Source: Bernardetia sp. ABR2-2B (GTDB taxonomy: Bacteria; Bacteroidota; Bacteroidia; Cytophagales; Bernardetiaceae). From it: a DNA stretch of 64,000 nucleotides. The stretch is from NCBI RefSeq assembly GCF_037126435.1, contig NZ_CP147020.1:2159293-2223292 (forward strand). The letters are read 5' to 3'. Below, one piece after another: positions 15,963 to 23,619 of the stretch. Positions within the stretch are counted from its first letter, which is position 1; every line of letters begins with the position of its first letter. The notes below the pieces were generated by a model. That model was not told the origin of the DNA and did not search any database. It was given only the letters and a program-made list of their open reading frames with translations. Both the position numbers and the translations under genes were made by a program.

Positions 15963-17363
15963 TTAATTGAATAAGTTTTTTAGTTTGTAGATAATGGTTT
16001 GTTTATTTTGAGTCTTTTTTTTAGTTTCTATGAACTTAGAACCTTCTTTTGGTTTGGTGTCAAACTTTCTACCATTTATTTCACCTCTAGTTATATTCTT
16101 AATAATCTTTAAGATTTTCTTTTCAGTGCCTTCTTCTACATCTCCTTCTAATTTAATATATCCAATTTTTATCTTAGACAACTCTTTAGGCAATCTTATA
16201 GCATCTCTAAATTGTAAACTCAAGGCATGAATACTTTGAAACTCTAGTATTTCTGAAGGGAAATTTCCGATATTTCCATAAAACAAAGTACTCCACCCTT
16301 CATTTCTCTTTGGTAATTGCGTTATTTCTTTCCTCTTTCGAATAATACTCCATTCTATAACAGGACGTAAGGACAAATCAGTTGCATTCTGTTCTAATCC
16401 AAAAAAACCTGCTAAAAATTCTTTTGGTATATCTATGCTTTCTATCCCTCCTAGAACTCTATGAATAAAAGGAACATTTACGATTTGAGGAGGCAAGTCG
16501 TCAATACCAGATAAACCCATTTCAAATAAATCTTTTTTATATCCATTTTGATAATATGGAAAGAAACGAACAATCCAACCATCTAATATTGTAGGACTGC
16601 CATATTCATTAAGAGTATGCTGTTTAAACATATTCATCCAGAACTGTTTATTCCTTTTTCCATTTACAGTTTCTTTTATCTCCTCAAGAATAGGTAATAG
16701 TTCATTTATCCACCAATCAAGCTCATAAATAGCTATTTTTTTAGATTTATCAATTACCTTTTGCCAGTCATCTGCTGTCCCCTCTAACGTGATTTGAGGG
16801 ATTCCACAAACAAAAGTTACAAATGTATATTCAAAATAAGGCTGAAAAGCATTCAAAACTATAATCTGACTTACAATTTTTTCAGTTAGTGAAGTCGTAC
16901 TAAAATCTGCTGTAAGGTTATTTATCAAATCCTCTCCTACGTGTTTGGCTACTTCGCCATTCATTTCATCAATAGATTTTTCCCATTCTGCTTTTAAAAT
17001 TGTCTTGTCTGTTGCTAATAAATTATCATTTTCAATTACCAATTCTTTTTTTCCTTCAAAATCAACAAACAAATGACGGAGTTTTTCAGCATTTACTTCT
17101 ACGTGCTTCGAAAAACCTTGACAAATCAGCAACCAAATCATATCAGGCGACAAAATAAAAGGACGATGCTCGGCATAAGCGACCTGCATTCCCTTCAAAA
17201 AAGAATGTGTTCCAAAACTGACAAACTCTTTTCCATCAGCCGAACCAATAATTGTTTCTTCTGAAAACTGCTTACTAATCTGCTCAAAAGAAATTTCTTT
17301 TAAAGGTTTTTTAGCTCGTTTTAGTTGTTCTACTTCGAAGGTTATGGAGGCTTTTTGATTCAT
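15963..17363 (-). CDS. DUF4419 domain-containing protein
   Basis: A soluble 466-residue protein of the DUF4419 family, function unknown. Family-typical segments are ADGKEFVSFGTHSFLKGMQ near residue 45, AEHRPFILSPDMIWLLICQGFS at 63-85, and WQKVIDKSKKI followed by WWINELLPILEEI in the middle. The region ILDGWIVRFFPYY is also conserved in the family. The C-terminal 80 residues are lysine-rich. The gene is bracketed by near-identical direct repeats (15851-15960 and 17352-17446) that contain the start region of the neighbouring crtW gene, which marks it as inserted cargo. Confidence 0.82.
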   Translation of the reverse strand: MNQKASITFEVEQLKRAKKPLKEISFEQISKQFSEETIIGSADGKEFVSFGTHSFLKGMQVAYAEHRPFILSPDMIWLLICQGFSKHVEVNAEKLRHLFVDFEGKKELVIENDNLLATDKTILKAEWEKSIDEMNGEVAKHVGEDLINNLTADFSTTSLTEKIVSQIIVLNAFQPYFEYTFVTFVCGIPQITLEGTADDWQKVIDKSKKIAIYELDWWINELLPILEEIKETVNGKRNKQFWMNMFKQHTLNEYGSPTILDGWIVRFFPYYQNGYKKDLFEMGLSGIDDLPPQIVNVPFIHRVLGGIESIDIPKEFLAGFFGLEQNATDLSLRPVIEWSIIRKRKEITQLPKRNEGWSTLFYGNIGNFPSEILEFQSIHALSLQFRDAIRLPKELSKIKIGYIKLEGDVEEGTEKKILKIIKNITRGEINGRKFDTKPKEGSKFIETKKKTQNKQTIIYKLKNLFN

Positions 17364-17446
17364 TTTTGAAATACTGTAACTGATTAGCGAGTGATTTATA
17401 TGATTTTTATGATGAAAGGCAGGATGAATGCAAAATACTTTTTTTT
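17352..17446. repeat. Right copy of direct repeat flanking the DUF4419 gene
   Basis: It matches 15851-15960, including the start codon and the words CTGTAACTGATTAGCGAG and GATGAAAGGCAGGATGAAT, but lacks the 20-bp GC-rich insert. It provides the start codon and 5' region of the DUF4419 gene. Confidence 0.85.
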
Positions 17447-17457
17447 AAGAGAAATTA

Positions 17458-17495
17458 AACTGGTAACTGGTTACTATTTACTGGTAACTGATTAA
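17458..17495. repeat. TAACTGGTAACTG-type filler
   Basis: AACTGGTAACTGG and TTTACTGGTAACTGATTAA repeat the filler words found near 5.8, 6.4 and 6.85 kb. It lies at the 3' end of the DUF4834 gene. Confidence 0.5.
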
Positions 17496-17761
17496 TTACT
17501 ATTTGCTGATTTCACTTCCTCAAACTTGACATACTCGCCTACATTATCAAAGTCATATTTTTTACCTTCTTGAATGTTTTTTGTGGGAGGAGTTTCTACA
17601 CGGATTTCCCCTTCTGGGCGAATATCATTTTGTGTTTCGTACTGTTTTTGTGCTTGTTTTTGGACTTTTCGCAATAAAATTTTAGCCAAAAACTTCATTA
17701 TCTTATCTGAAAAGGCATATAAAACATATAAAATAATGACCGAAATAATAAGAAATTTCAT
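17492..17761 (-). CDS. DUF4834 family membrane protein
   Basis: An 89-residue protein of the DUF4834 family found in Bacteroidota. One N-terminal membrane segment (MKFLIISVIILYVLYAF) is followed by a basic stretch KILLRKVQKQAQKQ and a C-terminal motif region GEIRVETPPTKN then KYDFDNVGEYVKFEEV. The function is unknown. It is transcribed in the same direction as kdtA, which lies 54 bp upstream, so the two may form one unit. Confidence 0.75.
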   Translation of the reverse strand: MKFLIISVIILYVLYAFSDKIMKFLAKILLRKVQKQAQKQYETQNDIRPEGEIRVETPPTKNIQEGKKYDFDNVGEYVKFEEVKSANSN

Positions 17762-17815
17762 AATGAATGAAAATTGGGAGTTAGGAAATAGGAACTGATA
17801 ATGATAACTAATAAA

Positions 17816-19132
17816 TTATAAAATCGTTTTACAAAAATCCATAATCTGTGAAGTTGCACCTGTGTTTTGAATAACGTATTCTCTCGTGATTTCGTTAATC
17901 TGTTCTCTAAAATACTCGTCTGTAAAAAGGTTTTTTAATAATTCTTCTAATTCTTTTTGATTGGAAACAGCAAAAGCTCCCTTTTTTTCTAGTAAATCAG
18001 TTGCTTCTTTGAAGTTTTGATACTTTTTATTTCCAAAAATAATAGGCATTCCAAAAGTAGCAGCTTCTAAAATATTGTGTAACCCTTTTCCAAAAGCACC
18101 ACCAATATAAGCCACATAACCATAGCTATAAATCGAAGATAAAAGCCCAATATTATCAATAATCAAAACATCAGCTTTCTGTAATTTTTGAATGCTATTT
18201 TTATCTTCCAAATTAACTTTCGAATAACGCTGACTTTTCAAAAAACTAAAGGCTTGTTCTATGTGCTGAATATCAGATTCTGCAATGTTATGAGGTGCGA
18301 TGACTAATTTTATTCTTGCAATCTCATCGTTAGTTTTGTGTTTGAAATTAGCTTCATTTTCCAACTTGCTCTTTACCATACTCTTACACGTCGGAGCAAG
18401 AAGGTCAATATCCTCTTTCCAAGAACTTCCTATTACCAAAACTTTATCTTGTCCAATAAACTTTTCTAAAATGGGTAGCTCTTTTTGCTGTGAAACAATA
18501 GTTGCTACTCTATCAAAACGAGTATCTCCTGTGATGCTGACATTCTGAATATTTATGCTTTCTAATAGTTTTTTGGAAGATTCGTTTTGCACAAAAAAGT
18601 GTGTAAAACGCCTAAGCATCTTTTCAGAAAATGTATTGCCCTTAAAAAAATGTTGTTCTGCTCTGAAAATTGTAGAAACAGAAAAAAGTGGAATATTACG
18701 TCTCCAAGTTTCTTCAATGAAATGATGCCAAAACTCATACTTTACAAAAAAGACAACTTTTGGTTTTACAGTTTTGATAAAAAACTCAGCATTTTTCTTT
18801 GTATCTATTGGTAGGTAAGTAATTATACCAGCTTTATCATAGTTTTTACGAATTTCATAGCCACTTGGAGAAAAGAACGTCAGAAGAATTTTATAATGAG
18901 GATATTCTTCTTTGAAAGCTTCTATTAATGGTCTTCCTTGTTCAAACTCACCCAAAGATGCACAATGAAACCACGCCACAGGCTGCTTTATTTTTTTAAA
19001 TTTTTCTTGCAGTTCTGTTTTCCAATTTTTCCGTCCTTCTTTAAACAAACTTGCTTTTTCAAGGAAAGGGGCAGCTATTTTTATTCCCTGCCAATATCCC
19101 CACAAAGAAGCATCATAAAGCCAACTTTTCAT
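17816..19132 (-). CDS. kdtA: 3-deoxy-D-manno-octulosonic acid transferase (Kdo transferase)
   Basis: KdtA/WaaA (GT30) moves Kdo from CMP-Kdo to lipid A precursor in the inner membrane. The 438 residues match the family. The N-terminus is an amphipathic membrane anchor. WFHCASLGEFEQGRP (residues about 55-70) has the catalytic glutamate of the SLGE motif. Further signatures are VFFVKYEFWHHF, SGYE and, in the C-terminal Rossmann domain, VLIIDNIGLLSSIYSYGYVAYIGGAFGKGLHNILEAA with the nucleotide-binding GGxFGxGxHNxLE pattern. It shows that the organism makes Kdo-containing lipid A. Confidence 0.95.
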   Translation of the reverse strand: MKSWLYDASLWGYWQGIKIAAPFLEKASLFKEGRKNWKTELQEKFKKIKQPVAWFHCASLGEFEQGRPLIEAFKEEYPHYKILLTFFSPSGYEIRKNYDKAGIITYLPIDTKKNAEFFIKTVKPKVVFFVKYEFWHHFIEETWRRNIPLFSVSTIFRAEQHFFKGNTFSEKMLRRFTHFFVQNESSKKLLESINIQNVSITGDTRFDRVATIVSQQKELPILEKFIGQDKVLVIGSSWKEDIDLLAPTCKSMVKSKLENEANFKHKTNDEIARIKLVIAPHNIAESDIQHIEQAFSFLKSQRYSKVNLEDKNSIQKLQKADVLIIDNIGLLSSIYSYGYVAYIGGAFGKGLHNILEAATFGMPIIFGNKKYQNFKEATDLLEKKGAFAVSNQKELEELLKNLFTDEYFREQINEITREYVIQNTGATSQIMDFCKTIL

Positions 19133-19147
19133 TTTTTCAAATTCTAA

Positions 19148-19162
19148 ACCCTTAGGGTTTGA
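19148..19162. repeat. Palindrome AAACCCTTAGGGTTT
   Basis: A perfect 15-bp palindrome lies between kdtA and the alpha/beta hydrolase gene. A longer version of the same arms (AAACCCTAAG / CTTAGGGTTT) forms the hairpin at 51098-51130. It is probably another dispersed extragenic palindrome. Confidence 0.5.
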
Positions 19163-19170
19163 GTTCTATT

Positions 19171-19971
19171 TTATACCTTCAAAAAACTTTCAATTTCTGT
19201 TATCAGTTCTGGAATTGCTTCCAAATTAAGTGTATGTCCTTTTTTAGATAACAATTTAAAACTCGCATTCGGAAGTGCATCAACGATATTTTGTCCCATT
19301 TGAGGAGTTGTCAAGATGTCTTGTTCTCCGTGAATAACTTTTACTTGAACAGATACAGACTTTAGTTTCTCTCTATAATCTGTACTATTTTCTGTTGCGT
19401 CCATCAATTTCATCAGAGAATCTGAAGTGATTTTGTTTTGTAATCGTGCATTCTGAATATCTTGAATGGGAATAAGAGGACTAAAAAAATAATCCTGTCC
19501 CAAAACAGCAGGTAACATCACATCTAACATCAATTCATAACCACCAGACAAAAGCGCACTTCGCCAACTGTTTCCGATAAAATCAAAATACGGCGTTCGG
19601 TGTGCAAAGGTAGAAAGCAAAACGGCTTTTTCAATGTTTTTAGGATAATTTACCAAAAGTCGCATCGCCACAGCCCCCCCATACGAAATACCGATAGGAA
19701 CAATTCGCTTTGCATTTACTTTTTCCAAAACTTGTTGAACATCGGCAGCGTGCTGTTCAAAACTTCTATACTCACCTTTTTGGTCAGATTGTCCTTGAAA
19801 AATTTGGTCTATCAAAACAATATTAAACTGATTTTTAAGAACCTGTACTATCGGAAACCAAGAAAGTGTCGATTGAGAAAGCCCGTTTAAGAAGACAAGT
19901 GTGTATTTGCTCTCATCAATAAAATGATGTTCATAATACATGGAAAGACCATCTGGAAGTTTTAATTTCAT
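19171..19971 (-). CDS. Alpha/beta hydrolase
   Basis: An alpha/beta-hydrolase-fold enzyme, 266 residues, with no signal peptide, so cytoplasmic. The oxyanion-hole strand is LVFLNGLSQST (residues about 25-35). The nucleophile elbow is GISYGG (S at about residue 93), the acid is in VIHGEQDILT, and the histidine is in KKGHTLNLEA. The triad is complete. The substrate cannot be told from sequence; such enzymes include esterases and carboxylesterases. It may share transcription with kdtA, whose start lies 38 bp beyond its stop. Confidence 0.85.
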   Translation of the reverse strand: MKLKLPDGLSMYYEHHFIDESKYTLVFLNGLSQSTLSWFPIVQVLKNQFNIVLIDQIFQGQSDQKGEYRSFEQHAADVQQVLEKVNAKRIVPIGISYGGAVAMRLLVNYPKNIEKAVLLSTFAHRTPYFDFIGNSWRSALLSGGYELMLDVMLPAVLGQDYFFSPLIPIQDIQNARLQNKITSDSLMKLMDATENSTDYREKLKSVSVQVKVIHGEQDILTTPQMGQNIVDALPNASFKLLSKKGHTLNLEAIPELITEIESFLKV

Positions 19972-19989
19972 TGTTTTTAGTTATGTGTC

Positions 19990-20049
19990 GTTGGTAAGGA
20001 CACCAACAACGGCGATAGTGTTAATTTCTATTCAGACAAGATGTCTGAA
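19990..20049. repeat. Two extragenic palindromes (GTTGGT and TTCAGACA families)
   Basis: GTTGGT-AAGGAC-ACCAAC (19990-20007) is a member of the GTTGGTGTCC family. TTCAGACA-AGA-TGTCTGAA (20031-20049) is a perfect 8-bp hairpin whose arms are identical to those at 63128-63146. Both sit between the EF-hand gene and the hydrolase gene. Confidence 0.6.
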
Positions 20050-20054
20050 CTACT

Positions 20055-20603
20055 TTATGCTTCCATTTTACCAAAAAAATAATTTCCCACTGCATTTTTG
20101 TCATTAGAAAGATAAAACTCTCTAAAGCAAAAAATAACTTCTAAATGAGAAAGAAAACCATCATTGTTTGCATCCATTTTTGAAAATGCTTCTTCTGCAT
20201 ATTCTTCCGACTGCTTACAGAGCTTGTAAAAGTGGGTAAATTCTTTCTTATCCCAACACTTATCCTTATCCAAATCTATCAAATGAAACAAACTTTCAAT
20301 AAATGGATAGACATATCGCTGATAAGAAGACGAATCTGCAACCAAAACTTCGTGAACCTCTACAAACTCTTCTAAACTAATTTTACCATCTCCGTTTTCA
20401 TCGGCTGCATCAATAAGTTGCTTCCAAAACCGATGAAACATTTGTTGCAAACGCTTTTGATGTGCTTGTTCGTTTTCATCTTCCGAAACAGCCAAATTAT
20501 CAACAATTTGGTCTAATTCTTTGGGTTCAATAAAGCCATCTCCGTTTCTATCAAAGAAATGAAATAAATGAGTCATTTTCTTTTTTTGGAAGTTAGTAAG
20601 CAT
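20055..20603 (-). CDS. Four-EF-hand calcium-binding protein (calmodulin-like)
   Basis: A 182-residue cytosolic protein with four EF-hand loops. Loop 1 is D18-E29 (DRNGDGFIEPKE), loop 2 D68-E79 (DENGDGKISLEE), loop 3 D110-E121 (DLDKDKCWDKKE) and loop 4 D144-E155 (DANNDGFLSHLE). All have acidic residues at positions 1, 3 or 5 and a final glutamate. Loop 3 lacks the usual glycine at position 6 (lysine instead), so its calcium affinity may be weak. The overall arrangement resembles sarcoplasmic-type or calerythrin-like proteins. It has no signal peptide and no obvious partner gene. It may buffer or sense calcium. Confidence 0.88.
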   Translation of the reverse strand: MLTNFQKKKMTHLFHFFDRNGDGFIEPKELDQIVDNLAVSEDENEQAHQKRLQQMFHRFWKQLIDAADENGDGKISLEEFVEVHEVLVADSSSYQRYVYPFIESLFHLIDLDKDKCWDKKEFTHFYKLCKQSEEYAEEAFSKMDANNDGFLSHLEVIFCFREFYLSNDKNAVGNYFFGKMEA

Positions 20604-20721
20604 AAATGTAGGGGATATTTTGGTATTTCAATTTTTTATTGAAAATACAGATATTTTTTTGAGTGTCCAAAATTTGACACAAAATTACATCATTCCATTT
20701 CCCCAATATCCATTTCCCCCT

Positions 20722-21045
20722 TTATTTTACTTTTTTCACCCAAGTTACAAATTTCTGCATTTCTTCAGTTTCCATGAGTTTTTCCTTTGTGTTGTATTTT
20801 TCGCCTAGCGTTTTTTCATCCCAAAATTTGTGGATTGTTGAGTGGCATTTTCTACAAACCATAATTCCTCGTTTTTTCATTTCTTCTTTTCCAAATTTTC
20901 TCAAAAAAGGTTTCTTTCGGTGCATTTTTCTAGGAATAAGATGATGAAAGCTAAGTCTTTTTTCTCTCTCACAAAGCTCACATTTCTCGCCTTCTTCTTG
21001 TTCTAAGTTTGGGTATTTCGAATAATCTATCTCATAATCGCTCAT
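20722..21045 (-). CDS. Small HNH endonuclease-like protein
   Basis: A 107-residue protein with the zinc-ribbon/HNH layout: CELC (residues about 22-25), HHLIPRKMHRKK, then CRKCHSTIHKFW. The HH of the HHLIPR segment, the CxxCH pair and the final histidine match a compact HNH (His-Me finger) nuclease fold. No phage, intein or restriction genes surround it, so its role is unclear. It is transcribed away from the next gene and may be a domesticated nuclease. Confidence 0.78.
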   Translation of the reverse strand: MSDYEIDYSKYPNLEQEEGEKCELCEREKRLSFHHLIPRKMHRKKPFLRKFGKEEMKKRGIMVCRKCHSTIHKFWDEKTLGEKYNTKEKLMETEEMQKFVTWVKKVK

Positions 21046-21059
21046 CTTTTTCTATAATT

Positions 21060-21125
21060 TTAGTGATTGTTTTTTACATAAACGCTTATTTTTTGTTTGA
21101 GGTTCTTTTTCGCTTATTTTTGTGT
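21060..21125. repeat. Left copy of 65-bp promoter-bearing direct repeat
   Basis: It is about 90 percent identical to 22006-22071. The pair flanks the hypothetical gene at 21168-22010. Both copies start with AGTGATTG and contain a complete promoter. Confidence 0.88.
21092..21122 (+). promoter_or_regulatory. Promoter for the hypothetical gene (TTTG-N19-TATTTTTG)
   Basis: TTTG (21092-21095), a 19-bp spacer and TATTTTTG (21115-21122) match the Bacteroidota -33/-7 consensus. The ATG follows 45 bases later. Confidence 0.75.
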
Positions 21126-21167
21126 TATGTGCTACAGTAAGGATACACCACATCAAGATTCTAACCT

Positions 21168-22010
21168 ATGAGAGAAGTAATTTATTTTAGTACAAAGAAA
21201 CAGTTAGATAAGGAAAGTTTTGAAGCCTTCTTAGCGAGTATTTTCCAGTTTAATGACTTTTGCTGGACTCCGAACTTTTACTCATACGCATCTGAAAATG
21301 AAATTGATCATTTCAAAACCTACATTTCATTTGATACTTCCTATGAAGGATATAAGTATCATTATTCAGTTTTTAATAATGATGCCATAGAAATTCCAAT
21401 CAAAAACAGAGTTCAAACTCTAAAAAAACTCTCTGCAAAAGTAAATATTGAAATCCTTTCAACAGATGACGAGGTTGCTCCTTTCAGTTGGGTATTGATT
21501 GAACCTAATGGACAGACTTCAACAATTCAAACAAAATTGATAGATGATTTAATTATGGACGGTTACTACAATTTCCCATTTGGTGATTTTAGAGTTACTG
21601 AACCATTAACGGAAAAAGAGCAAACAACTTTAAAAGAGATTATAAAAGATATTTATCCTAATGTCTTGATTGAACATTCGACTGACAGACAAATTATTAA
21701 CGAAGACTTTAATAAAGTAAAAAGTAACTATCAAAATTTAAAAAAATTCAACAATCACTATGAAATTCGCCCAATCGGAAAAAACGAATGGATTGATAGA
21801 GAAGAGAAGTCAATTCAGTTTGTTTTATTGATGAAAAAGTTTCGAGTATATCTTCAAAAGGATATTTGTGTTTTCCCAAGAAATTTTAGTGAAGTAAAAA
21901 ATATTGAAGGAGGAAGTGACAGTGAAGAGCATTGTATACTTCTGACTGCTTTAGGACAAGAAAAAATAATCTATAAAGAGCGTAGAAAATCATGGTTAAA
22001 ATTTCAGTGA
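21168..22010 (+). CDS. Hypothetical protein, cargo between duplicated promoters
   Basis: I do not recognise this 280-residue protein. It has no signal peptide, no membrane segment and no clear catalytic motif; it is rich in aromatic and charged residues (QFNDFCWTPNFYSYASENEI, APFSWVLIEPNG, HYEIRPIGKNEWIDREEKS). It is probably cytosolic. The gene stands between two copies of the coaBC promoter region. Its stop codon TGA lies inside the right-hand repeat, which suggests that it entered by an event that duplicated the promoter. Confidence 0.65.
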   Translation: MREVIYFSTKKQLDKESFEAFLASIFQFNDFCWTPNFYSYASENEIDHFKTYISFDTSYEGYKYHYSVFNNDAIEIPIKNRVQTLKKLSAKVNIEILSTDDEVAPFSWVLIEPNGQTSTIQTKLIDDLIMDGYYNFPFGDFRVTEPLTEKEQTTLKEIIKDIYPNVLIEHSTDRQIINEDFNKVKSNYQNLKKFNNHYEIRPIGKNEWIDREEKSIQFVLLMKKFRVYLQKDICVFPRNFSEVKNIEGGSDSEEHCILLTALGQEKIIYKERRKSWLKFQ

Positions 22011-22071
22011 TTGTTTTTTACATAAATGCTTATTTTTTGTTTGAGGTTCTTTTTCGTTTATTTTTGTATCA
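22006..22071. repeat. Right copy of 65-bp promoter-bearing direct repeat
   Basis: It matches 21060-21125 with a few substitutions. It begins within the last codons of the upstream hypothetical gene and supplies the coaBC promoter. Confidence 0.88.
22036..22066 (+). promoter_or_regulatory. coaBC promoter (TTTG-N19-TATTTTTG)
   Basis: TTTG (22036-22039) and TATTTTTG (22059-22066) are separated by 19 bp, as in the left copy. Transcription should begin near 22073, which supports the coaBC ATG at 22132. Confidence 0.75.
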
Positions 22072-22080
22072 TAAGTAGCA

Positions 22081-22097
22081 GACACTTTCCAAGTGTC
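22081..22097. repeat. GACACTT-TCC-AAGTGTC palindrome
   Basis: A 7-bp perfect hairpin in the coaBC 5' leader. The same arms recur at 30772-30787. It would lie in the untranslated RNA. Confidence 0.55.
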
Positions 22098-22131
22098 GTT
22101 GAAATACTACATAATCCAAACACACTTTTCT

Positions 22132-23523
22132 ATGACAACTATTCCAACTTCTTCAACTACTAGCGATAATTCAATCAATCATTTACAAAACAAAAAAATA
22201 CTTTTGGGTGTCTGTGGAAGTATTTCGGCTTATAAATCGGCTCTTTTGGTGCGCCTTTTAGTCAAGCAAGGCTGCGAAGTACAAGTCATTATGACAAAAT
22301 CAGCAAGTGATTTTATTACACCTCTTACTCTTGCTACGCTTTCAAAAAAGCCTGTTTTGATTGATTTTATCAAAAATAAAGAAGGAGTTTGGAATAATCA
22401 TGTTGATTTGGGACTTTGGGCAGATGCTTTTGTTGTTGCTCCTGCTTCTGAAAATACGATTGCAAAACTAGCGAGTGGACTTTGTGATAATTTGCTTTCT
22501 GCAACCTATTTATCGGCTCGTTGTCCTGTTTTTGTTGCTCCTGCAATGGATTTGGATATGTATCAGCATCCTTCAACTTTGCGAAATTTGGAGTATCTAA
22601 AAAGCTATGGAAATATTTTGATTGAGGCAACTCATGGAGAACTTGCCAGTGGACTTATAGGGCAAGGAAGACTAGAAGAACCTGAAAATATTGTTACTTT
22701 TTTGAATGATTTTTTTGAGAATTATAAACAAGAGAAAGCTGTTACGAAAGAAATAGAACCTCCTTATTTGCCATTAAAAGGAAAAAAACTAACACTTACA
22801 GCAGGAGCAACTCGTGAAGCTATCGATCCTGTTCGTTATCTGACTAATCATTCTTCTGGAAAAATGGGGTATGCTATTGCAACAGAAGCACAAAAATTAG
22901 GGGCAGAGGTTACGCTTATTTCTAGTTCGAATCTACACGTTCCAGAAAATGTAAATGTAGTAAAAGTAGGCTCGGCAGATGAAATGCTTTTGGGTGTAGA
23001 GGAGACTTTCCAAGAAACAGATATTTTTATTTTTGCTGCTGCTGTGGCTGATTATCGCCCTTTAGAAGTAGCCACGCAGAAAATAAAGAAAAAAGAAGGA
23101 GTAGAAAATATGACAATTGAGCTTACCAAAAATCCAGATATTGCAGCAACAGTTGGTGCAAAAAAACAAAGCAGTCAGTTTTTGGTAGGGTTTGCACTTG
23201 AAACGAATAATGAACTAGAAAATGCTCAATCAAAACTCAAAAAGAAAAATCTAGATATGATTGTTCTTAATTCTTTACAAGAAAAAGGGGCAGGTTTTGG
23301 ACACGATACTAACAAAATTAGTATCATTGATGTGAAAGGTAAAATAGATTTTGAATTAAAATCAAAAACTGAAGTAGCTCAAGATATTCTGAAAACAATT
23401 ATTGAAAAGCTAGATTTGAGAAAAAATCCTGTTTTAGATGAAATAGAGGAAGAGGTAAAAGAAGAAATCAAAAAGCCTATTACTCCCAAGAAATTTGAAA
23501 TTAACAAGAAAGAAAATTTTTAA
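22132..23523 (+). CDS. coaBC: CoaBC: phosphopantothenoylcysteine decarboxylase / phosphopantothenate-cysteine ligase
   Basis: A bifunctional coenzyme A biosynthesis enzyme (Dfp), 463 residues from the ATG at 22132; the open frame begins at a GTG at 22093, upstream of any need. The N-terminal flavoprotein half (CoaC) has KILLGVCGSISAYKS, the histidine in NHVDLG, ASENTIAKLASG and the PAMDLDMY substrate clamp. The C-terminal half (CoaB) starts KKLTLTAGATREAIDPVRYLTNHSSGKMG and includes FAAAVADYRP and KIKKKEG with the catalytic lysine region. It joins 4'-phosphopantothenate to cysteine and decarboxylates the product. The C-terminal 40 residues are a charged extension. Confidence 0.95.
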   Translation: MTTIPTSSTTSDNSINHLQNKKILLGVCGSISAYKSALLVRLLVKQGCEVQVIMTKSASDFITPLTLATLSKKPVLIDFIKNKEGVWNNHVDLGLWADAFVVAPASENTIAKLASGLCDNLLSATYLSARCPVFVAPAMDLDMYQHPSTLRNLEYLKSYGNILIEATHGELASGLIGQGRLEEPENIVTFLNDFFENYKQEKAVTKEIEPPYLPLKGKKLTLTAGATREAIDPVRYLTNHSSGKMGYAIATEAQKLGAEVTLISSSNLHVPENVNVVKVGSADEMLLGVEETFQETDIFIFAAAVADYRPLEVATQKIKKKEGVENMTIELTKNPDIAATVGAKKQSSQFLVGFALETNNELENAQSKLKKKNLDMIVLNSLQEKGAGFGHDTNKISIIDVKGKIDFELKSKTEVAQDILKTIIEKLDLRKNPVLDEIEEEVKEEIKKPITPKKFEINKKENF

Positions 23524-23568
23524 TTCTCAAAAGCTTTGCTTTTATTTTTAGATTTTGCATTAATAAAA

Positions 23569-23602
23569 ATGTAGAGATAAAAATATTATCTTATCTCTAC
23601 AT
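23569..23602. terminator. Hairpin between coaBC and the TonB-dependent receptor
   Basis: ATGTAGAGATAA (23569-23580) and TTATCTCTACAT (23591-23602) pair perfectly over 12 bp. The U-tracts are weak, but its position between convergent genes supports a bidirectional terminator. Confidence 0.6.
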
Positions 23603-23619
23603 CAGTATCTTACAGTTGA

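Noticed and set aside
20722-21045. Small HNH protein as a sign of an intron, intein or phage
   Set aside because: No intron core, intein host or phage genes adjoin it, and the flanking genes are chromosomal.
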